A stretch of 40,278 bases of DNA from Chloroflexota bacterium (GCA_029553955.1 JAKPJZ010000157.1:1-40278); one strand, 5' to 3'; positions 26,495 to 35,008 are shown, numbered from the stretch's first letter. Notes: generated from the letters alone by a model not told the origin. A program made the numbers and translations.

Positions 26495-28342
26495 TTACAG
26501 TCCGTTAACCTCAGTATACGCGAAGAGACTGCGATTCGCAAAAGAGGCGCCGCCATCCGCGGCCGCAGCGTCGATGCGCGCCGCCATCTCGCCGGGCGAC
26601 AGCGCCTCCACCTTTTGGAAGATCAGCACGCGGGGATGGTCATAGACGGCATAGCTCTCGTCGGCGCGTCCCAGGTCGAGGACGAGCGGCGCCGGCCGCG
26701 GCAGCCGAGGCCGCGGCAGCACGGTGCCGGCGAGCGGCTCGTCGACGATGGCCAGCGGGCCGAGCTGGGGGTAGCTTGTCTCTACATGCACCAACTGGAA
26801 GCCGAGTTGCCCCGCGAAGAGCAGCCGGTAGTAGGCGGCAGCCAGGGGGTAGCGATCGGGCAGGCGGCCGGTGACGCCGTAGAGCCGCTGGCTGGCGAGG
26901 ACCACATAGTCGGCCTGGCCCAGCGCCTGCGTCAAGCCGGCCAGGTCGGCCCGGGTGTCGGGCGCATAGATGTCGAGCCCCAGGTGCGTCAGGTCAGTGC
27001 GCCCCGCCTGGCCGGAGCGCCGCGCGGGCAGCTTGTCGTCCCACTCCTCGGCGGTGAGCACGGCGCCGGCGGGCACGTTGCGGTCGATCCAGTCGCTGGC
27101 GGCGACCCAGGGGTGCGGCCGCAGGTACAGGCCGGTGAAGGCCAGCGCGTAGAGGAACGTGGCCAGGAGCACGCCGCCCCCCAGCGCCACCACCGCTCGC
27201 CTCGCCCAGCGCTGGGGCTGCGCCAGATCCCAGAGCCGCCAGAAGAGGAGCGCCGCCGCCAGGCAGAGCCAGGGTACGAGCGGGGCCATGTAGCGCGAGA
27301 ACTTGGCGTGGAAGGAGCCGGTGATGAGGAAGTAGGGCCAGATCCACGCGAGGATGACGAGGCCCTGGGGGCTGGGCCGAAGGGCGCGCCAGGTCAGCCA
27401 CGCCAACCCTGCCAGGGCGAGCAGCCCCAGCGGCAGGCCGAGCGACCAGACGATGAGCTCGCGCAGCGGGTAGAGGTAGGGCAACGTGCCTATGAACTGC
27501 CGCGTGTAAGTGAGGTCGATGGCGCCGCCGGCCATGGCGCCTTCCTGCACTGTGGCCACGCCGAAGCGGGACCAGTCGAGCAGGCTGTAGGGCTCGACCA
27601 CAAAGAAGGCAGTTGCCGCCAGCGCCGTGCCGGACGCCATGCCGCGAAGGCCGCGCCCCAGCCGAGGCACGCCGTCTCGACCCAGCGCCCACAGCGCCCA
27701 GGCGGCCCAGCCGGCGAAAAGCAGCGGCAGCGCGCTGCTCTTGGTGGCCAGCGCCAGGCCGGTGAGCGCCCCCGCCGCCAGCCCTGCGCCGAGCGAGCCA
27801 CGCCGCGCCACGCGCAGCAGGCACCACACGGCGAGCGTGCTGAGCAAGACGAGCAGGCTGTCAACGGTGAGGAAATGGGCCAGTTGGATGGACAGCACCG
27901 CGCAGGCGAGGAAAGCGCCGGCGAGCAGGCCCACGCGGCGCCCGCCCAGCTCGCGGCCGATGCTCATGGTGGCGGCCACGGTCAGCAGGCTGCACGAGGC
28001 CGAGAGCACGCGCCCCGGCAGGTAGAGCTGGTCGGGTCGGGTGCCGGTGAGCGCGCCCAGCAGGCGCAGCAGGTAGATCGGCAGCGAGCCATAGGCAAAG
28101 AAACGCGGGTTCAGCGGGCTGCGGGGGCCGAGCACCAGGCCCCAATCCCAGGGGCTGGGCCAGCGCAGCCCTGCAACGACCATGAGGATGCGCCGCTCGT
28201 CGGGATGGGCCAAGATGCCGCGGTCCCAATCGAGCCCGGCAAAGCGCAGCGCCGCAGCCACAGCCAAGATCGCCGCCGGGAGCAAGAAGGAGGAGAGGCG
28301 GAGGCGGCGGAGCAAGCGTTCATACACTACTTCCACCAACAT
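26495..28342 (-). CDS. GT39/ArnT-like membrane glycosyltransferase
   Basis: 615 aa from the ATG at 28342; further upstream the frame enters a dispersed repeat. About eleven or twelve membrane segments. The first periplasmic loop carries LDWDRGILAHPDERRI, the acidic HPDE motif of polyprenyl-phosphate-dependent transferases (GT39/PMT and ArnT-type, DUF2723 relatives). A soluble approximately 200-aa C-terminal domain contains YVVLASQRLYGVTGRLPDRY. It would transfer a sugar from a lipid carrier to a target outside the membrane. No convincing Shine-Dalgarno sequence; GTG codons at positions 3 and 6 are alternatives. It may cooperate with the GT2 genes nearby, but this is only proximity. Confidence 0.78.
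   Translation of the reverse strand: MLVEVVYERLLRRLRLSSFLLPAAILAVAAALRFAGLDWDRGILAHPDERRILMVVAGLRWPSPWDWGLVLGPRSPLNPRFFAYGSLPIYLLRLLGALTGTRPDQLYLPGRVLSASCSLLTVAATMSIGRELGGRRVGLLAGAFLACAVLSIQLAHFLTVDSLLVLLSTLAVWCLLRVARRGSLGAGLAAGALTGLALATKSSALPLLFAGWAAWALWALGRDGVPRLGRGLRGMASGTALAATAFFVVEPYSLLDWSRFGVATVQEGAMAGGAIDLTYTRQFIGTLPYLYPLRELIVWSLGLPLGLLALAGLAWLTWRALRPSPQGLVILAWIWPYFLITGSFHAKFSRYMAPLVPWLCLAAALLFWRLWDLAQPQRWARRAVVALGGGVLLATFLYALAFTGLYLRPHPWVAASDWIDRNVPAGAVLTAEEWDDKLPARRSGQAGRTDLTHLGLDIYAPDTRADLAGLTQALGQADYVVLASQRLYGVTGRLPDRYPLAAAYYRLLFAGQLGFQLVHVETSYPQLGPLAIVDEPLAGTVLPRPRLPRPAPLVLDLGRADESYAVYDHPRVLIFQKVEALSPGEMAARIDAAAADGGASFANRSLFAYTEVNGL
26513..26541 (-). promoter_or_regulatory. Promoter of the GH99-like gene (TTGCGA-N17-TATACT)
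   Basis: Minus strand: TTGCGA at 26541-26536, 17-base spacer, TATACT at 26518-26513, lying inside the last codons of the GT39-like gene; predicted leader about 35 bases. Confidence 0.7.
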
Positions 28343-28357
28343 GTGCGAGAACCGGAT

Positions 28358-28429
28358 CACCGCAGAGGCGCAGAGGACGCGGAGGGGGTACAGCAAAGAG
28401 GCCTCTGCGTCCTCCGCGTCTCTGCGGTG
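28358..28429. repeat. ACCGCAGAG-type dispersed inverted repeat
   Basis: CACCGCAGAGGCGCAGAGGA on the left and its near complement on the right (28401-28429) around a GGGGTACAGCAAAG centre. A related copy lies at 33940-34005. Non-coding, between the GT39-like start and the lepA stop. Confidence 0.8.
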
Positions 28430-28436
28430 CAAAAGG

Positions 28437-30239
28437 CTATTCCTCTTCCAGGCTGAGGAGGGCCATGAACGCCTCCTGCGGGATTTCGACCCTCCCCAGG
28501 CGCTTCATGCGCCGCTTGCCTTCTCGCTGCTTCTCGAGCAGCTTGCGCTTGCGTGTGATATCGCCGCCGTAGCACTTGGCCAACACGTCCTTGCGCAGCG
28601 CCTTGACCGTCATGCGAGCAATCACCCGCGAGCCCAGCGCCGCCTGGATGGGCACGGTGAACATCTGCGGCGGGATGACCTGCTTCAGCCGGCGCACCAG
28701 CGCCAGGCCCTTGGTGTAGGCCTGCTCGCGGTGCACGATGAGTGACAACGCGTCGACCGGCTCCTCGTTGACCAGCACGTCGAGCTTGACCAGGTCGGCC
28801 GGGCGATAGTCGGCAAAGGCATAGTCCATCGACGCATAGCCGCGCGTGCGCGACTTTAACTGATCGTAAAAGTCGACGATGATCTCCGAGAGCGGCACAT
28901 AGTAGTTGAGCAGCACGCGCTTTTCGTCCAGGTACTCCATGCGCTCGTACTCGGCGCGCCGCGCCACGGCCAGTTCCATTACCGGCCCCACGTACTCGAC
29001 CGGCGCAAAGACGCTGATACGCATCCAGGGCTCTTGGATCTCTGTGATCTGGCTCTCGTCGGGCATTTCGGCCGGGTTGTCGATGGCCACCATCTCGCCA
29101 TCCTGGCGCACGATGTGGTACTCGACGCTGGGCGCCGTCGTCACCAGGTCCAGGTCATACTCGCGTTCGAGCCGTTCCTGCACGATTTCCAGGTGCAACA
29201 GCCCCAGAAAGCCGCAGCGAAAGCCAAAGCCCAGCGCGGCCGAGTTCTCGGGCTCGAAGGTCAGCGAGGCGTCGTTCAGGCGCAGCTTGTCGAGCGCATC
29301 GCGCAGCGGGCCATAGTCGTCCGAGTTGACCGGGTACAGCCCGGCGAAGACCATCGGCTTGGCCGGGCGGTAGCCGGCGAGCGCCTGCTCGGCCGGCGCT
29401 TCCAACAGCGTAATCGTGTCGCCCACCGAGATGTCGCGGATGGTCTTGAGCCCGGTGGCCACATAGCCCACCTCGCCCGCCTCGAGTGACCTGCCGGCCA
29501 CCATCGCCGGCCGGAATACGCCGACCTCGAGCGCGTCGAACTCGGTGCCCTGGCCCATGAGCCTGAGCTGGTCGCCGCACCCGAGCGTGCCGTCGACGAT
29601 GCGCACGTAGGCGATGACCCCCTTGTAGGGGTCATAGTGCGAGTCAAAGATCAGCGCCCGCAACGGCCGGCCATGGTGGCCGTGGGGCGGCGGCACGTGC
29701 TCCACGATGCGGCGCAGCACCGCCTCCACGCCCTCGCCCGTCTTGGCCGACACGCGCAGCACGTCGTGCGCCTCGATGCCGGTCAGGTCTTCGACCTCCT
29801 GCGCCACTTCGTCGGTCTGGGCCGAGGGCAGGTCGATCTTGTTGGCCACCGGCACAATCGCCAGGTCGTGCTCCAGCGCCAGGTAGAGGTTCGAGAGCGT
29901 CTGCGCTTCGACCCCCTGCGTGGCGTCGATCACCAGCACCGCGCCCTCGCAGGCCGCCAGGGCGCGCGACACCTCGTAGGTGAAATCGACGTGCCCGGGC
30001 GTATCGATCAGGTTCAGCTCGTACGCCTGGCCGTCGGGCGCCGTATAGGTCATGCGCACCGCCTTGGCCTTGATCGTAATGCCCCGCTCGCGCTCCAGGT
30101 CCATCTGATCGAGGACCTGCTCGCTCATCTCGCGGGCGCTCAGCGTCCCCGTCAGCTCGAGCAGCCGGTCGGAGAGCGTCGATTTGCCATGGTCGATGTG
30201 CGCGATAATGCAAAAGTTGCGGATAAATCGTTGATCCAT
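28437..30239 (-). CDS. lepA: Elongation factor 4 (LepA)
   Basis: 600 aa. LepA is a translational GTPase that remodels stalled or back-translocated ribosomes. G1 AHIDHGKST (13-21), switch [13 protein letters not shown]3 DTPGHVDF, G4 NKID, then EF-G-like domains and the specific C-terminal domain with [27 protein letters not shown] lysine/arginine tail, here split by its conserved KCYGGD motif. Full length for the family. The ATG at 30239 gives the usual [18 protein letters not shown] start; an in-frame extension to 30314 lies over the promoter and is rejected. Confidence 0.96.
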   Translation of the reverse strand: MDQRFIRNFCIIAHIDHGKSTLSDRLLELTGTLSAREMSEQVLDQMDLERERGITIKAKAVRMTYTAPDGQAYELNLIDTPGHVDFTYEVSRALAACEGAVLVIDATQGVEAQTLSNLYLALEHDLAIVPVANKIDLPSAQTDEVAQEVEDLTGIEAHDVLRVSAKTGEGVEAVLRRIVEHVPPPHGHHGRPLRALIFDSHYDPYKGVIAYVRIVDGTLGCGDQLRLMGQGTEFDALEVGVFRPAMVAGRSLEAGEVGYVATGLKTIRDISVGDTITLLEAPAEQALAGYRPAKPMVFAGLYPVNSDDYGPLRDALDKLRLNDASLTFEPENSAALGFGFRCGFLGLLHLEIVQERLEREYDLDLVTTAPSVEYHIVRQDGEMVAIDNPAEMPDESQITEIQEPWMRISVFAPVEYVGPVMELAVARRAEYERMEYLDEKRVLLNYYVPLSEIIVDFYDQLKSRTRGYASMDYAFADYRPADLVKLDVLVNEEPVDALSLIVHREQAYTKGLALVRRLKQVIPPQMFTVPIQAALGSRVIARMTVKALRKDVLAKCYGGDITRKRKLLEKQREGKRRMKRLGRVEIPQEAFMALLSLEEE

Positions 30240-30289
30240 TGCCAATACCTGTGGTGGGGGCCTGCATGGCCCCACATACTCTGCTCTAG

Positions 30290-30319
30290 AGTATATAACA
30301 TTTCGCGGCAACAATCCAA
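30290..30319 (-). promoter_or_regulatory. Probable lepA promoter (TTGGAT-N18-TATACT)
   Basis: Minus strand: TTGGAT at 30319-30314, 18-base spacer, TATACT at 30295-30290; start near 30283, 44 bases upstream of lepA. Confidence 0.55.
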
Positions 30320-30336
30320 CAGCCTGTGAGTGTTCA

Positions 30337-30416
30337 GCCTGTCATTGCGAGCCGCAGCGAAGCGATCTCCACGTCGGGCATTGGAGATCGCTTCGCTGCG
30401 GCTCGCAATGACAGGC
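30337..30416. repeat. GTCATTGCGAG palindrome, copy 1
   Basis: Perfect 35-bp arms at 30337-30371 and 30382-30416 around a 10-base loop. The arm contains GTCATTGCGAGCCGCAGCGA. A second copy at 35070-35149 has the loop in reverse complement, i.e. inserted in the other orientation. Repeats with GTCATTGCGAG and GAAGC.ATCTCC are dispersed in several bacterial groups. Confidence 0.9.
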
Positions 30417-30481
30417 CAGGGTTCTGTGCTTCGCACAGGGCTCGGCACACCCTGAGATACTCGCAATGATAATCCGAACAC

Positions 30482-31270
30482 CTACCACGCTTGCTCGACG
30501 GCGCGTTCGATCATCGCGGCCTCATCCCCCGGCGGCCGCGGTGCGCCGGGCACCAGGTGCGCCAGGAACTCGCGGTTGCCCGCCGGCCCCAGCACCGGCG
30601 AGGGCGCGACGCCGGCGAAGCACAGGCCCAGCCCGCGCGCCCAGCCGGCAACGCGCGCCAGCACCTCACGATGCTGCTCGGGCCGGCGCACCACGCCGCC
30701 GCGCCCCACCTCGCCCTTGCCCACCTCGAACTGCGGCTTGACCAGGGCCACAATCTCGCCACGCTCCTGCAGCCAGCGCGCCACCACCGGCAGCACCAGC
30801 TCGAGCGAGATGAACGAGACGTCGATGGTGACCAGGTCGATGGGCTCGGGCAGGGCTTCGAGGTAGCGCACGTTGGTGCGCTCCATCACGACCACGCGCG
30901 GATCCTGCCGCAGGCGCCAGGCGAGCTGACCGTAGCCCACGTCGATGGCATACACGCGCGCCGCCCCGCGCTGCAGCAGGCAGTCGGTAAAGCCGCCGGT
31001 CGAGGCGCCCACGTCGGCAATCGCCTTGCCATCGGGGTTGACGCCAAAGATATCGAGCGCCGCCTCGAGCTTGAGCCCGCCCCGGCTGACGTAGGGCAGG
31101 CGCGCGCCGGCCACTTCGACCGTGGCGTCGTCGGCGACCATGGTGCCTGCTTTGTCGACGACCCGGTCGTCCACGCGCACCTCGCCGGCCATGATGATGG
31201 CCTGGGCACGCGCCCGACTCTCGGCCAGCCCGCGCTCCACCACGAGGATGTCCAGACGTTTCTTTGCCAT
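30482..31270 (-). CDS. tlyA: TlyA family rRNA 2'-O-methyltransferase/hemolysin
   Basis: 262 aa. An N-terminal S4 RNA-binding domain ([20 protein letters not shown], then [15 protein letters not shown]) is followed by a FtsJ-like SAM methyltransferase. Its motif I is [18 protein letters not shown] (about 86-103), and it also carries the [19 protein letters not shown] motif near 175-195. TlyA proteins methylate 16S/23S rRNA at cytidine 2'-OH and, in mycobacteria and some others, determine capreomycin sensitivity. There is no Shine-Dalgarno sequence; the promoter -10 ends 8 bases before the ATG, so the message is leaderless or nearly so. Confidence 0.92.
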   Translation of the reverse strand: MAKKRLDILVVERGLAESRARAQAIIMAGEVRVDDRVVDKAGTMVADDATVEVAGARLPYVSRGGLKLEAALDIFGVNPDGKAIADVGASTGGFTDCLLQRGAARVYAIDVGYGQLAWRLRQDPRVVVMERTNVRYLEALPEPIDLVTIDVSFISLELVLPVVARWLQERGEIVALVKPQFEVGKGEVGRGGVVRRPEQHREVLARVAGWARGLGLCFAGVAPSPVLGPAGNREFLAHLVPGAPRPPGDEAAMIERAVEQAW

Positions 31271-31280
31271 GGCCGCTCAG

Positions 31281-31308
31281 CATACGGATTGTCAGCAGGG
31301 TGTCAAGA
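31281..31308 (-). promoter_or_regulatory. tlyA promoter (TTGACA-N16-TATGCT), near-leaderless
   Basis: Minus strand: TTGACA at 31308-31303, 16-base spacer, TATGCT at 31286-31281. The ATG follows at 31270, so the transcript leader would be 0-4 bases. Confidence 0.7.
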
Positions 31309-31323
31309 GAAGAGCCCTCAGGG

Positions 31324-31452
31324 GCATATCCCAGAACCTCGGGAGCTTTTGAACCACAAAGGCCACAAAGAGCTTTGGGTGGCCTCCTTGCACTCTCTGT
31401 GTCCTTCGTGGTGATCGGCCCCGTCGGTTAGCGACGGTTCTGGGACATACCC
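31324..31452. mobile_element. 129-bp element with IS-like terminal inverted repeats
   Basis: Ends GGGCATATCCCAGAACC (left) and, on the other strand of the right end, GGGTATGTCCCAGAACCGTC; 15-16 matches over 17. Inside lies a second inverted repeat, GAACCACAAAGGCCACAAAG against CTTTGTG...CGTGGTGAT-type sequence. It has no coding capacity, so a non-autonomous element is likely. It fills the gap between tlyA and the SagB-like gene. Confidence 0.65.
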
Positions 31453-31457
31453 GATCC

Positions 31458-32216
31458 TCAGCCGCCCTTGACCTTGCCCACCGGCGCCGCGTAGATGGTG
31501 CACTCGTCGCGGCCATCGACGCCCACGACGGCATCCATCGTGGCCTGGTCGTAGGCGCCGATGGCGCAGGTGCCGGCGCCGATGGCCTCGCTCGCCAGGT
31601 ACAGGTTCTGGCAGAGGTGCCCGGCGTCCTGCGCGATCATCTTGTGGGCGATGATGCTGTAGCGCCACTCGGCGCGATAGGGCAGCACCGTCCAGATGAA
31701 CGTGGCGGCGCAGCGTCCGGCGAAGCGTTGCCCACGGCAGCCCGCAATGACCCGCTCGGCCAGCCCCTCGCCGGCCTGCAGCAGGCACAGCCGGTGCTCG
31801 AGGGGCAGGTAGCGGTAGAGCCCCGGCGCCAGGCCGGCCACGTTGTAGACGGCGATATAGGTCTCGAAGGGATGGCGCCCGCCGGCCGAGGGCACGGTGC
31901 GCCGCGTCGACGCGCCGCCCTGCGCCACCTCGCGCACGCCCTGCGTGGCCCAGAGGAGGAACGAGAGCTCCTCGAGCGTCAGCGGCTCGTCGGTGAACTG
32001 CCGCCGGCTGCGGCGCTTGCGAATGGCCTCGATGAGGGGCATCGTGCCCGAGGTCAGCTCACCGGGCGGCACCAGGTCGACCAGTGTCGCGCCAGCCGGG
32101 CAGGGCTTCTCCAGCGGCGGCGCCGGCGCCCCTTGGCGCTGGTCGGTCTCCAGACCCTCCCACTCTGTCCAGCGCTCCGACTTGAGCAGTGCGCGATACG
32201 AGTCCATGGATTCCAT
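31458..32216 (-). CDS. SagB/ThcOx family nitroreductase-like oxidoreductase
   Basis: 252 aa. The nitroreductase fold with FMN-binding arginines: EAIRKRRSRRQFTDEPLTLE (64-83), LSFLLWATQGVR, the RRTVPSAGGRHPFETYIAVY motif characteristic of SagB/ThcOx, GLYRYLPLEHRLCLL, and near the end DAGHLCQNLYLASEAIGAGT and TIYAAPVGK. SagB enzymes oxidise azolines to azoles in peptide natural products. Stand-alone members like this one, without a cyclodehydratase or precursor peptide beside them, are common and of unknown substrate. ATG at 32216 after GGGAGGTG four bases upstream. Confidence 0.86.
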   Translation of the reverse strand: MESMDSYRALLKSERWTEWEGLETDQRQGAPAPPLEKPCPAGATLVDLVPPGELTSGTMPLIEAIRKRRSRRQFTDEPLTLEELSFLLWATQGVREVAQGGASTRRTVPSAGGRHPFETYIAVYNVAGLAPGLYRYLPLEHRLCLLQAGEGLAERVIAGCRGQRFAGRCAATFIWTVLPYRAEWRYSIIAHKMIAQDAGHLCQNLYLASEAIGAGTCAIGAYDQATMDAVVGVDGRDECTIYAAPVGKVKGG

Positions 32217-32234
32217 GCAGCACCTCCCTTATTT

Positions 32235-32511
32235 GGACTCCCGAACCTGTTCGGGACCCGCCCCAACAAGTTGGGGGCTCCGGCCCCGGACTCCCGAACT
32301 TGTTCGGGCCGGGCCGCGCCCCAACAGCCCCAACAAGTTGGGGGCTCCGGCCCCGGACTCCCGAACTTGGGCCGGGCCGGGCCACGCCCCAACAGCCCCA
32401 ACAAGTTGGGGGCTCCGGCCCCGGACTCCCGAACCTGTTCGGGCCGGGCCACGCCCCAACAGCCCCAACAAGTTGGGGGCTCCGGCCCCGGACTCCCGAA
32501 CTTGGGCCGGG
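32235..32511. repeat. 67-bp tandem repeat array
   Basis: GGACTCCCGAAC recurs at 32235, 32288, 32355, 32423 and 32490 (steps of 53, 67, 68 and 67). Each unit has two palindromes, CCCGAACTTGTTCGGG (sometimes shortened to CCCGAACTTGGG) and CCCCAACAAGTTGGGG. The array fills the whole gap between the carboxypeptidase stop and the SagB-like ribosome site. No spacer diversity, so it is not a CRISPR. Confidence 0.9.
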
Positions 32512-33522
32512 CTACTCCACCGCAGTCTCCAGCAGCGTGAGGCGCGCCGCTTCGCCCAGCTCCACCCGCGCCCGTGCCCCGTTGGGCAGGATGAACATAG
32601 GGTCGGTATGGCCAAAGTCGAAATCGAAGGCGATGGGCAGGGTGTAGCCGCGGGTCGCCGTCAGCAGCACGTCCTGGAGCGGCTCTCTGCGCCCAAAGCC
32701 GGATTCCGGATGGAAGCGGCCGACCAGCAGCGCTGCGATGCGCGCCAACACGCCCATGGTGCGCAACTGCGTCAGCATGCGGTCGATGGAGGCCGGCGAC
32801 TCGCTCTCGTCGTCTTCGACGCACAGGACAGCCCCCTCCAGCTCAGGCCAGTAGCGGCTACAGGCCAGCACGAGCAGCGTCGAAAGGTTGCCGGCCACAA
32901 TCGGCCCTTCGGCGCTGCCGGCAACAAGCGTGCGCGGCCCACGGTGCCGCCGCCCGCGCCGCGGCTCGGCATCGTCCACATCCCAGCGCACCGGCTCGTC
33001 GATGGAGCGCCGCGAAGGGGTCAGCTCCAGCGGCGCCTCGGGCTGCATCAACACGCGCCGGAACCACTCCGCCGTGTAGGCGTGCAGCCCGCCCGGCTCG
33101 CCGAACTGCGGCAGGATGGCCGGGCCGAGGAAGGTCGCCAGGCCCGTCAGCCGCTGCACCGCCAAGAGCAGCGCCGTCACATCGCTGTAGCCCATCAGGA
33201 TTTTGGGGTTGCGGGCGATCAGGTCATAGTCCAGCTCGCCGAGCAACTGGTTCGAGTTCAGCCCGCCGACGGAGGTGAGCACGGCCTTCACCTGCGGGTC
33301 GGCAAAGAGGGTGTGGATATCGGCAACGCGCTGCGCGATCGTCCCCGCTGTGTAGCTCGAGCAGGCCCGCGCGTTGGGGGCCACGCGCACGCGAAAGCCC
33401 ATTTGCTCCAGGTTCGTCACGCCGCGGTCAAAGCGCCTGGGGCACTCGCTGGCAATCGGCGAGGCCGGCGAGATCACGCCGACGGTATCGCCCTCGGCCA
33501 GGCGCGGTGGCTTGATGGTCAA
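32512..33522 (-). CDS. LD-carboxypeptidase family protein (S66, MccF-like)
   Basis: 336 aa from a TTG at 33522 with GAAAGG seven bases upstream (protein start LTIKPPRLAEGDTVGVISPA); no ATG gives the family start. Serine peptidase S66 features are present: the nucleophile S113 in MGYSDVTALL, preceded by SVGGLNSNQLLGELDY, a glutamate in CVEDDES, and a histidine in FDFGHTDPMF. S66 enzymes remove the terminal D-alanine of recycled muropeptides, or in the MccF branch cleave microcin-like peptide-nucleotides. Cytoplasmic, no signal. The start lies one base after the stop of the small membrane protein, so it depends on coupled translation. Confidence 0.85.
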   Translation of the reverse strand: MTIKPPRLAEGDTVGVISPASPIASECPRRFDRGVTNLEQMGFRVRVAPNARACSSYTAGTIAQRVADIHTLFADPQVKAVLTSVGGLNSNQLLGELDYDLIARNPKILMGYSDVTALLLAVQRLTGLATFLGPAILPQFGEPGGLHAYTAEWFRRVLMQPEAPLELTPSRRSIDEPVRWDVDDAEPRRGRRHRGPRTLVAGSAEGPIVAGNLSTLLVLACSRYWPELEGAVLCVEDDESESPASIDRMLTQLRTMGVLARIAALLVGRFHPESGFGRREPLQDVLLTATRGYTLPIAFDFDFGHTDPMFILPNGARARVELGEAARLTLLETAVE

Positions 33523-33523
33523 C

Positions 33524-33694
33524 TCAGTGCCTTTCGTTGGGCAAGCCGCCGGCACGGCGCTCGTCGCCTGCACAACGGCTGGGCAGCACAATATCGACGG
33601 CCAAGAGCGAAAGCACCAAGGCCAGCACGGTGTCGCCAATGCCGACCAGGCGCGCCCACACGCTGGGGCGGCCGGGGCCTCTGTCTGTCTTCAT
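33524..33694 (-). CDS. 56-aa single-span membrane protein, leaderless
   Basis: MKTDRGPGRPSVWARLVGIG, then TVLALVLSLLAVDIVL as one membrane helix (about 12-38), and a short polar tail. The ATG at 33694 is 6 bases after the -10 box, so the mRNA is predicted to begin at or next to the start codon, with no Shine-Dalgarno sequence. The stop precedes the TTG of the carboxypeptidase gene by one base. The function is unknown; it is probably a small membrane partner or simply the translation initiator for the next gene. Confidence 0.6.
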   Translation of the reverse strand: MKTDRGPGRPSVWARLVGIGDTVLALVLSLLAVDIVLPSRCAGDERRAGGLPNERH

Positions 33695-33700
33695 GCCGGG

Positions 33701-33729
33701 AGTATAGCGACCAACCCCACAGGAGTCAA
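33701..33729 (-). promoter_or_regulatory. Promoter TTGACT-N17-TATACT (leaderless transcript)
   Basis: Minus strand: TTGACT at 33729-33724, 17-base spacer, TATACT at 33706-33701. The ATG of the small membrane protein is at 33694, where transcription should start. Confidence 0.8.
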
Positions 33730-33939
33730 CGCACCTCAGCCGGCCCACGCCAAAGGAACGGGGAACGCATGAACCACAAAGAACACGAGGGACAGAAGCA
33801 CGCCGCCTGCGTGCAGGGAGGAACGACGCCCACAAACCGCCTATGGCGGCCAAGAGCGGGCCAGCTACGGCGCCGGCTGCATTTTCACATCAGACGACAT
33901 GCCCCCAGGGCCACCACAAGCGATGAAAACGGGGCCTTG

Positions 33940-34005
33940 CACCGCAGAGGACGCAGAGGGCACAGAGATCACTCGTCCCTCTGCGTCCTCTGCGGTCTCT
34001 GCGGT
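33940..34005. repeat. ACCGCAGAG-type dispersed inverted repeat, second copy
   Basis: CACCGCAGAGGACGCAGAGG at left, with CCTCTGCGTCCTCTGCGGT and a duplicated CTCTGCGGTG at right. Same family as 28358-28429. The rest of the gap 33730-34130 holds an AACCACAAAGAACACGAGGG motif of the kind seen in the element at 31324 and no gene. Confidence 0.8.
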
Positions 34006-34130
34006 GAATCGGAGCCCCACATTCAGATCAGCCACTACGCCAGGCCGGCCGCAACCCCCGCCGGCCCATCTGCGTAGTGTAGGTGACAGGGAATAGCTGG
34101 TAATGTGAGGCTCGCCTCAAGGAGGCAACA

Positions 34131-34865
34131 ATGAAGCGCATGGTACTCTTGTCGTGCTTGCTCGTGGCCGTCGTCGCTGCCGGCTGCTGCCCGCTCACGC
34201 CCGGGCTGCTGAATGCGCGAAGCCTCGTCGGCTCGGGGCGGCTCGAGACCCGCGAACTGGACCTGAGCGGCTTTTCGCACATCGAGGCCGGCAGCGCCTT
34301 TGTGCTCGATGTCGTCCAGAGCGAACAGTTCGCCGTCTCGATCACTGCCGACGACAACCTGTTCGACTATCTCGACGCCGCGGTGTCGGGCGATACGCTG
34401 CGGCTGCGGCTGCGCAGCGGCACCGGCATCAGCCGGGCCACGCTGCGTGCCAGGGTCGCCATGCCCGCGCTGCGCGGCCTCGACCTCTCGGGCGCGTCGC
34501 GGAGCAGCATTACCGGCTTTTCGTCGGCCAAGGGCTTGGACCTGGAGCTCTCTGGGGCGAGCAGCCTGCAGGGCGATATCAAGGCCGGTGCTGTGCGGGT
34601 CGAGCTGTCGGGCGCGAGCAGGCTCGAGCTCACCGGCTCGGGCGAAGACCTCACGCTCAGAGGCTCCGGCGCCAGCACCGCCCGCCTGGCCGGCTTCCCG
34701 GTCACCGACGCCAGGGCGACGTTGAGCGGCGCCAGCAGGGCCGAGCTCGAGCCCTCCGGCCGCCTAGACGCCGACCTCAGCGGCGCCTCGACCCTGCAGT
34801 ACGGCAGCGGCGCGACCCTGGGCCGCGTTCAGACCAGCGGCGGCTCGTCAATCCACGCGCGCTAG
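34131..34865 (+). CDS. Head-GIN domain lipoprotein (DUF2807-like)
   Basis: 244 aa. Lipoprotein signal with lipobox VAAGC (C19). The body is a right-handed beta-helix of short repeats: LSGAS recurs at about 122, 144, 163, 199 and 215, within turns such as LDLSGASRSSITGFSSAKGL. The N-terminal part (LDLSGFSHIEAGSAFVLDVV, TADDNLFDYLDAAVSGDTLR) is the classic DUF2807 opening. Extracytoplasmic, possible adhesin or autotransporter-like. ATG at 34131 after AAGGAGG. Its stop codon TAG lies within the terminal repeat of a 148-bp element, so the C-terminus may have been cut short by that insertion. Confidence 0.85.
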   Translation: MKRMVLLSCLLVAVVAAGCCPLTPGLLNARSLVGSGRLETRELDLSGFSHIEAGSAFVLDVVQSEQFAVSITADDNLFDYLDAAVSGDTLRLRLRSGTGISRATLRARVAMPALRGLDLSGASRSSITGFSSAKGLDLELSGASSLQGDIKAGAVRVELSGASRLELTGSGEDLTLRGSGASTARLAGFPVTDARATLSGASRAELEPSGRLDADLSGASTLQYGSGATLGRVQTSGGSSIHAR

Positions 34866-35008
34866 GTCGTGTTCGCAAACCGTCGTAGCCTAGGGCCTTG
34901 TGCCCGTCTTGCCGTTCTGTGGCGCCAGTCTCGCCGCCCAAGACGCCCACGAAGCCGCCTGCGGCGGCCAAGGGGGGCTATGCTCCGGGTTTGCGAACAC
35001 GACCTAGC
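34861..35008. mobile_element. 148-bp MITE-like element with 21-bp terminal repeats
   Basis: Perfect inverted repeats at 34861-34881 and 34988-35008 (CTAGGTCGTGTTCGCAAACC and its complement). Inside is a smaller AAGCCGCCTGCGGCGGCC palindrome. Too small to encode a transposase. The left repeat contains the stop codon of the lipoprotein gene. Confidence 0.8.

Noticed and set aside
26417..28456. 679-codon plus-strand ORF
   Set aside because: Antisense shadow of the GT39-like gene with glutamine/arginine-rich, low-complexity translation.
31458..32216. RiPP biosynthesis cluster around the SagB-type oxidoreductase
   Set aside because: No cyclodehydratase, precursor peptide or RiPP transporter beside it; stand-alone members are common.
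32235..32511. CRISPR array
   Set aside because: Units are near-identical over their whole length with no unique spacers, and no cas gene is present.
31897..34077. 726-codon plus-strand ORF
   Set aside because: Runs through the tandem array and antisense to the SagB-like and carboxypeptidase genes; no domain character.
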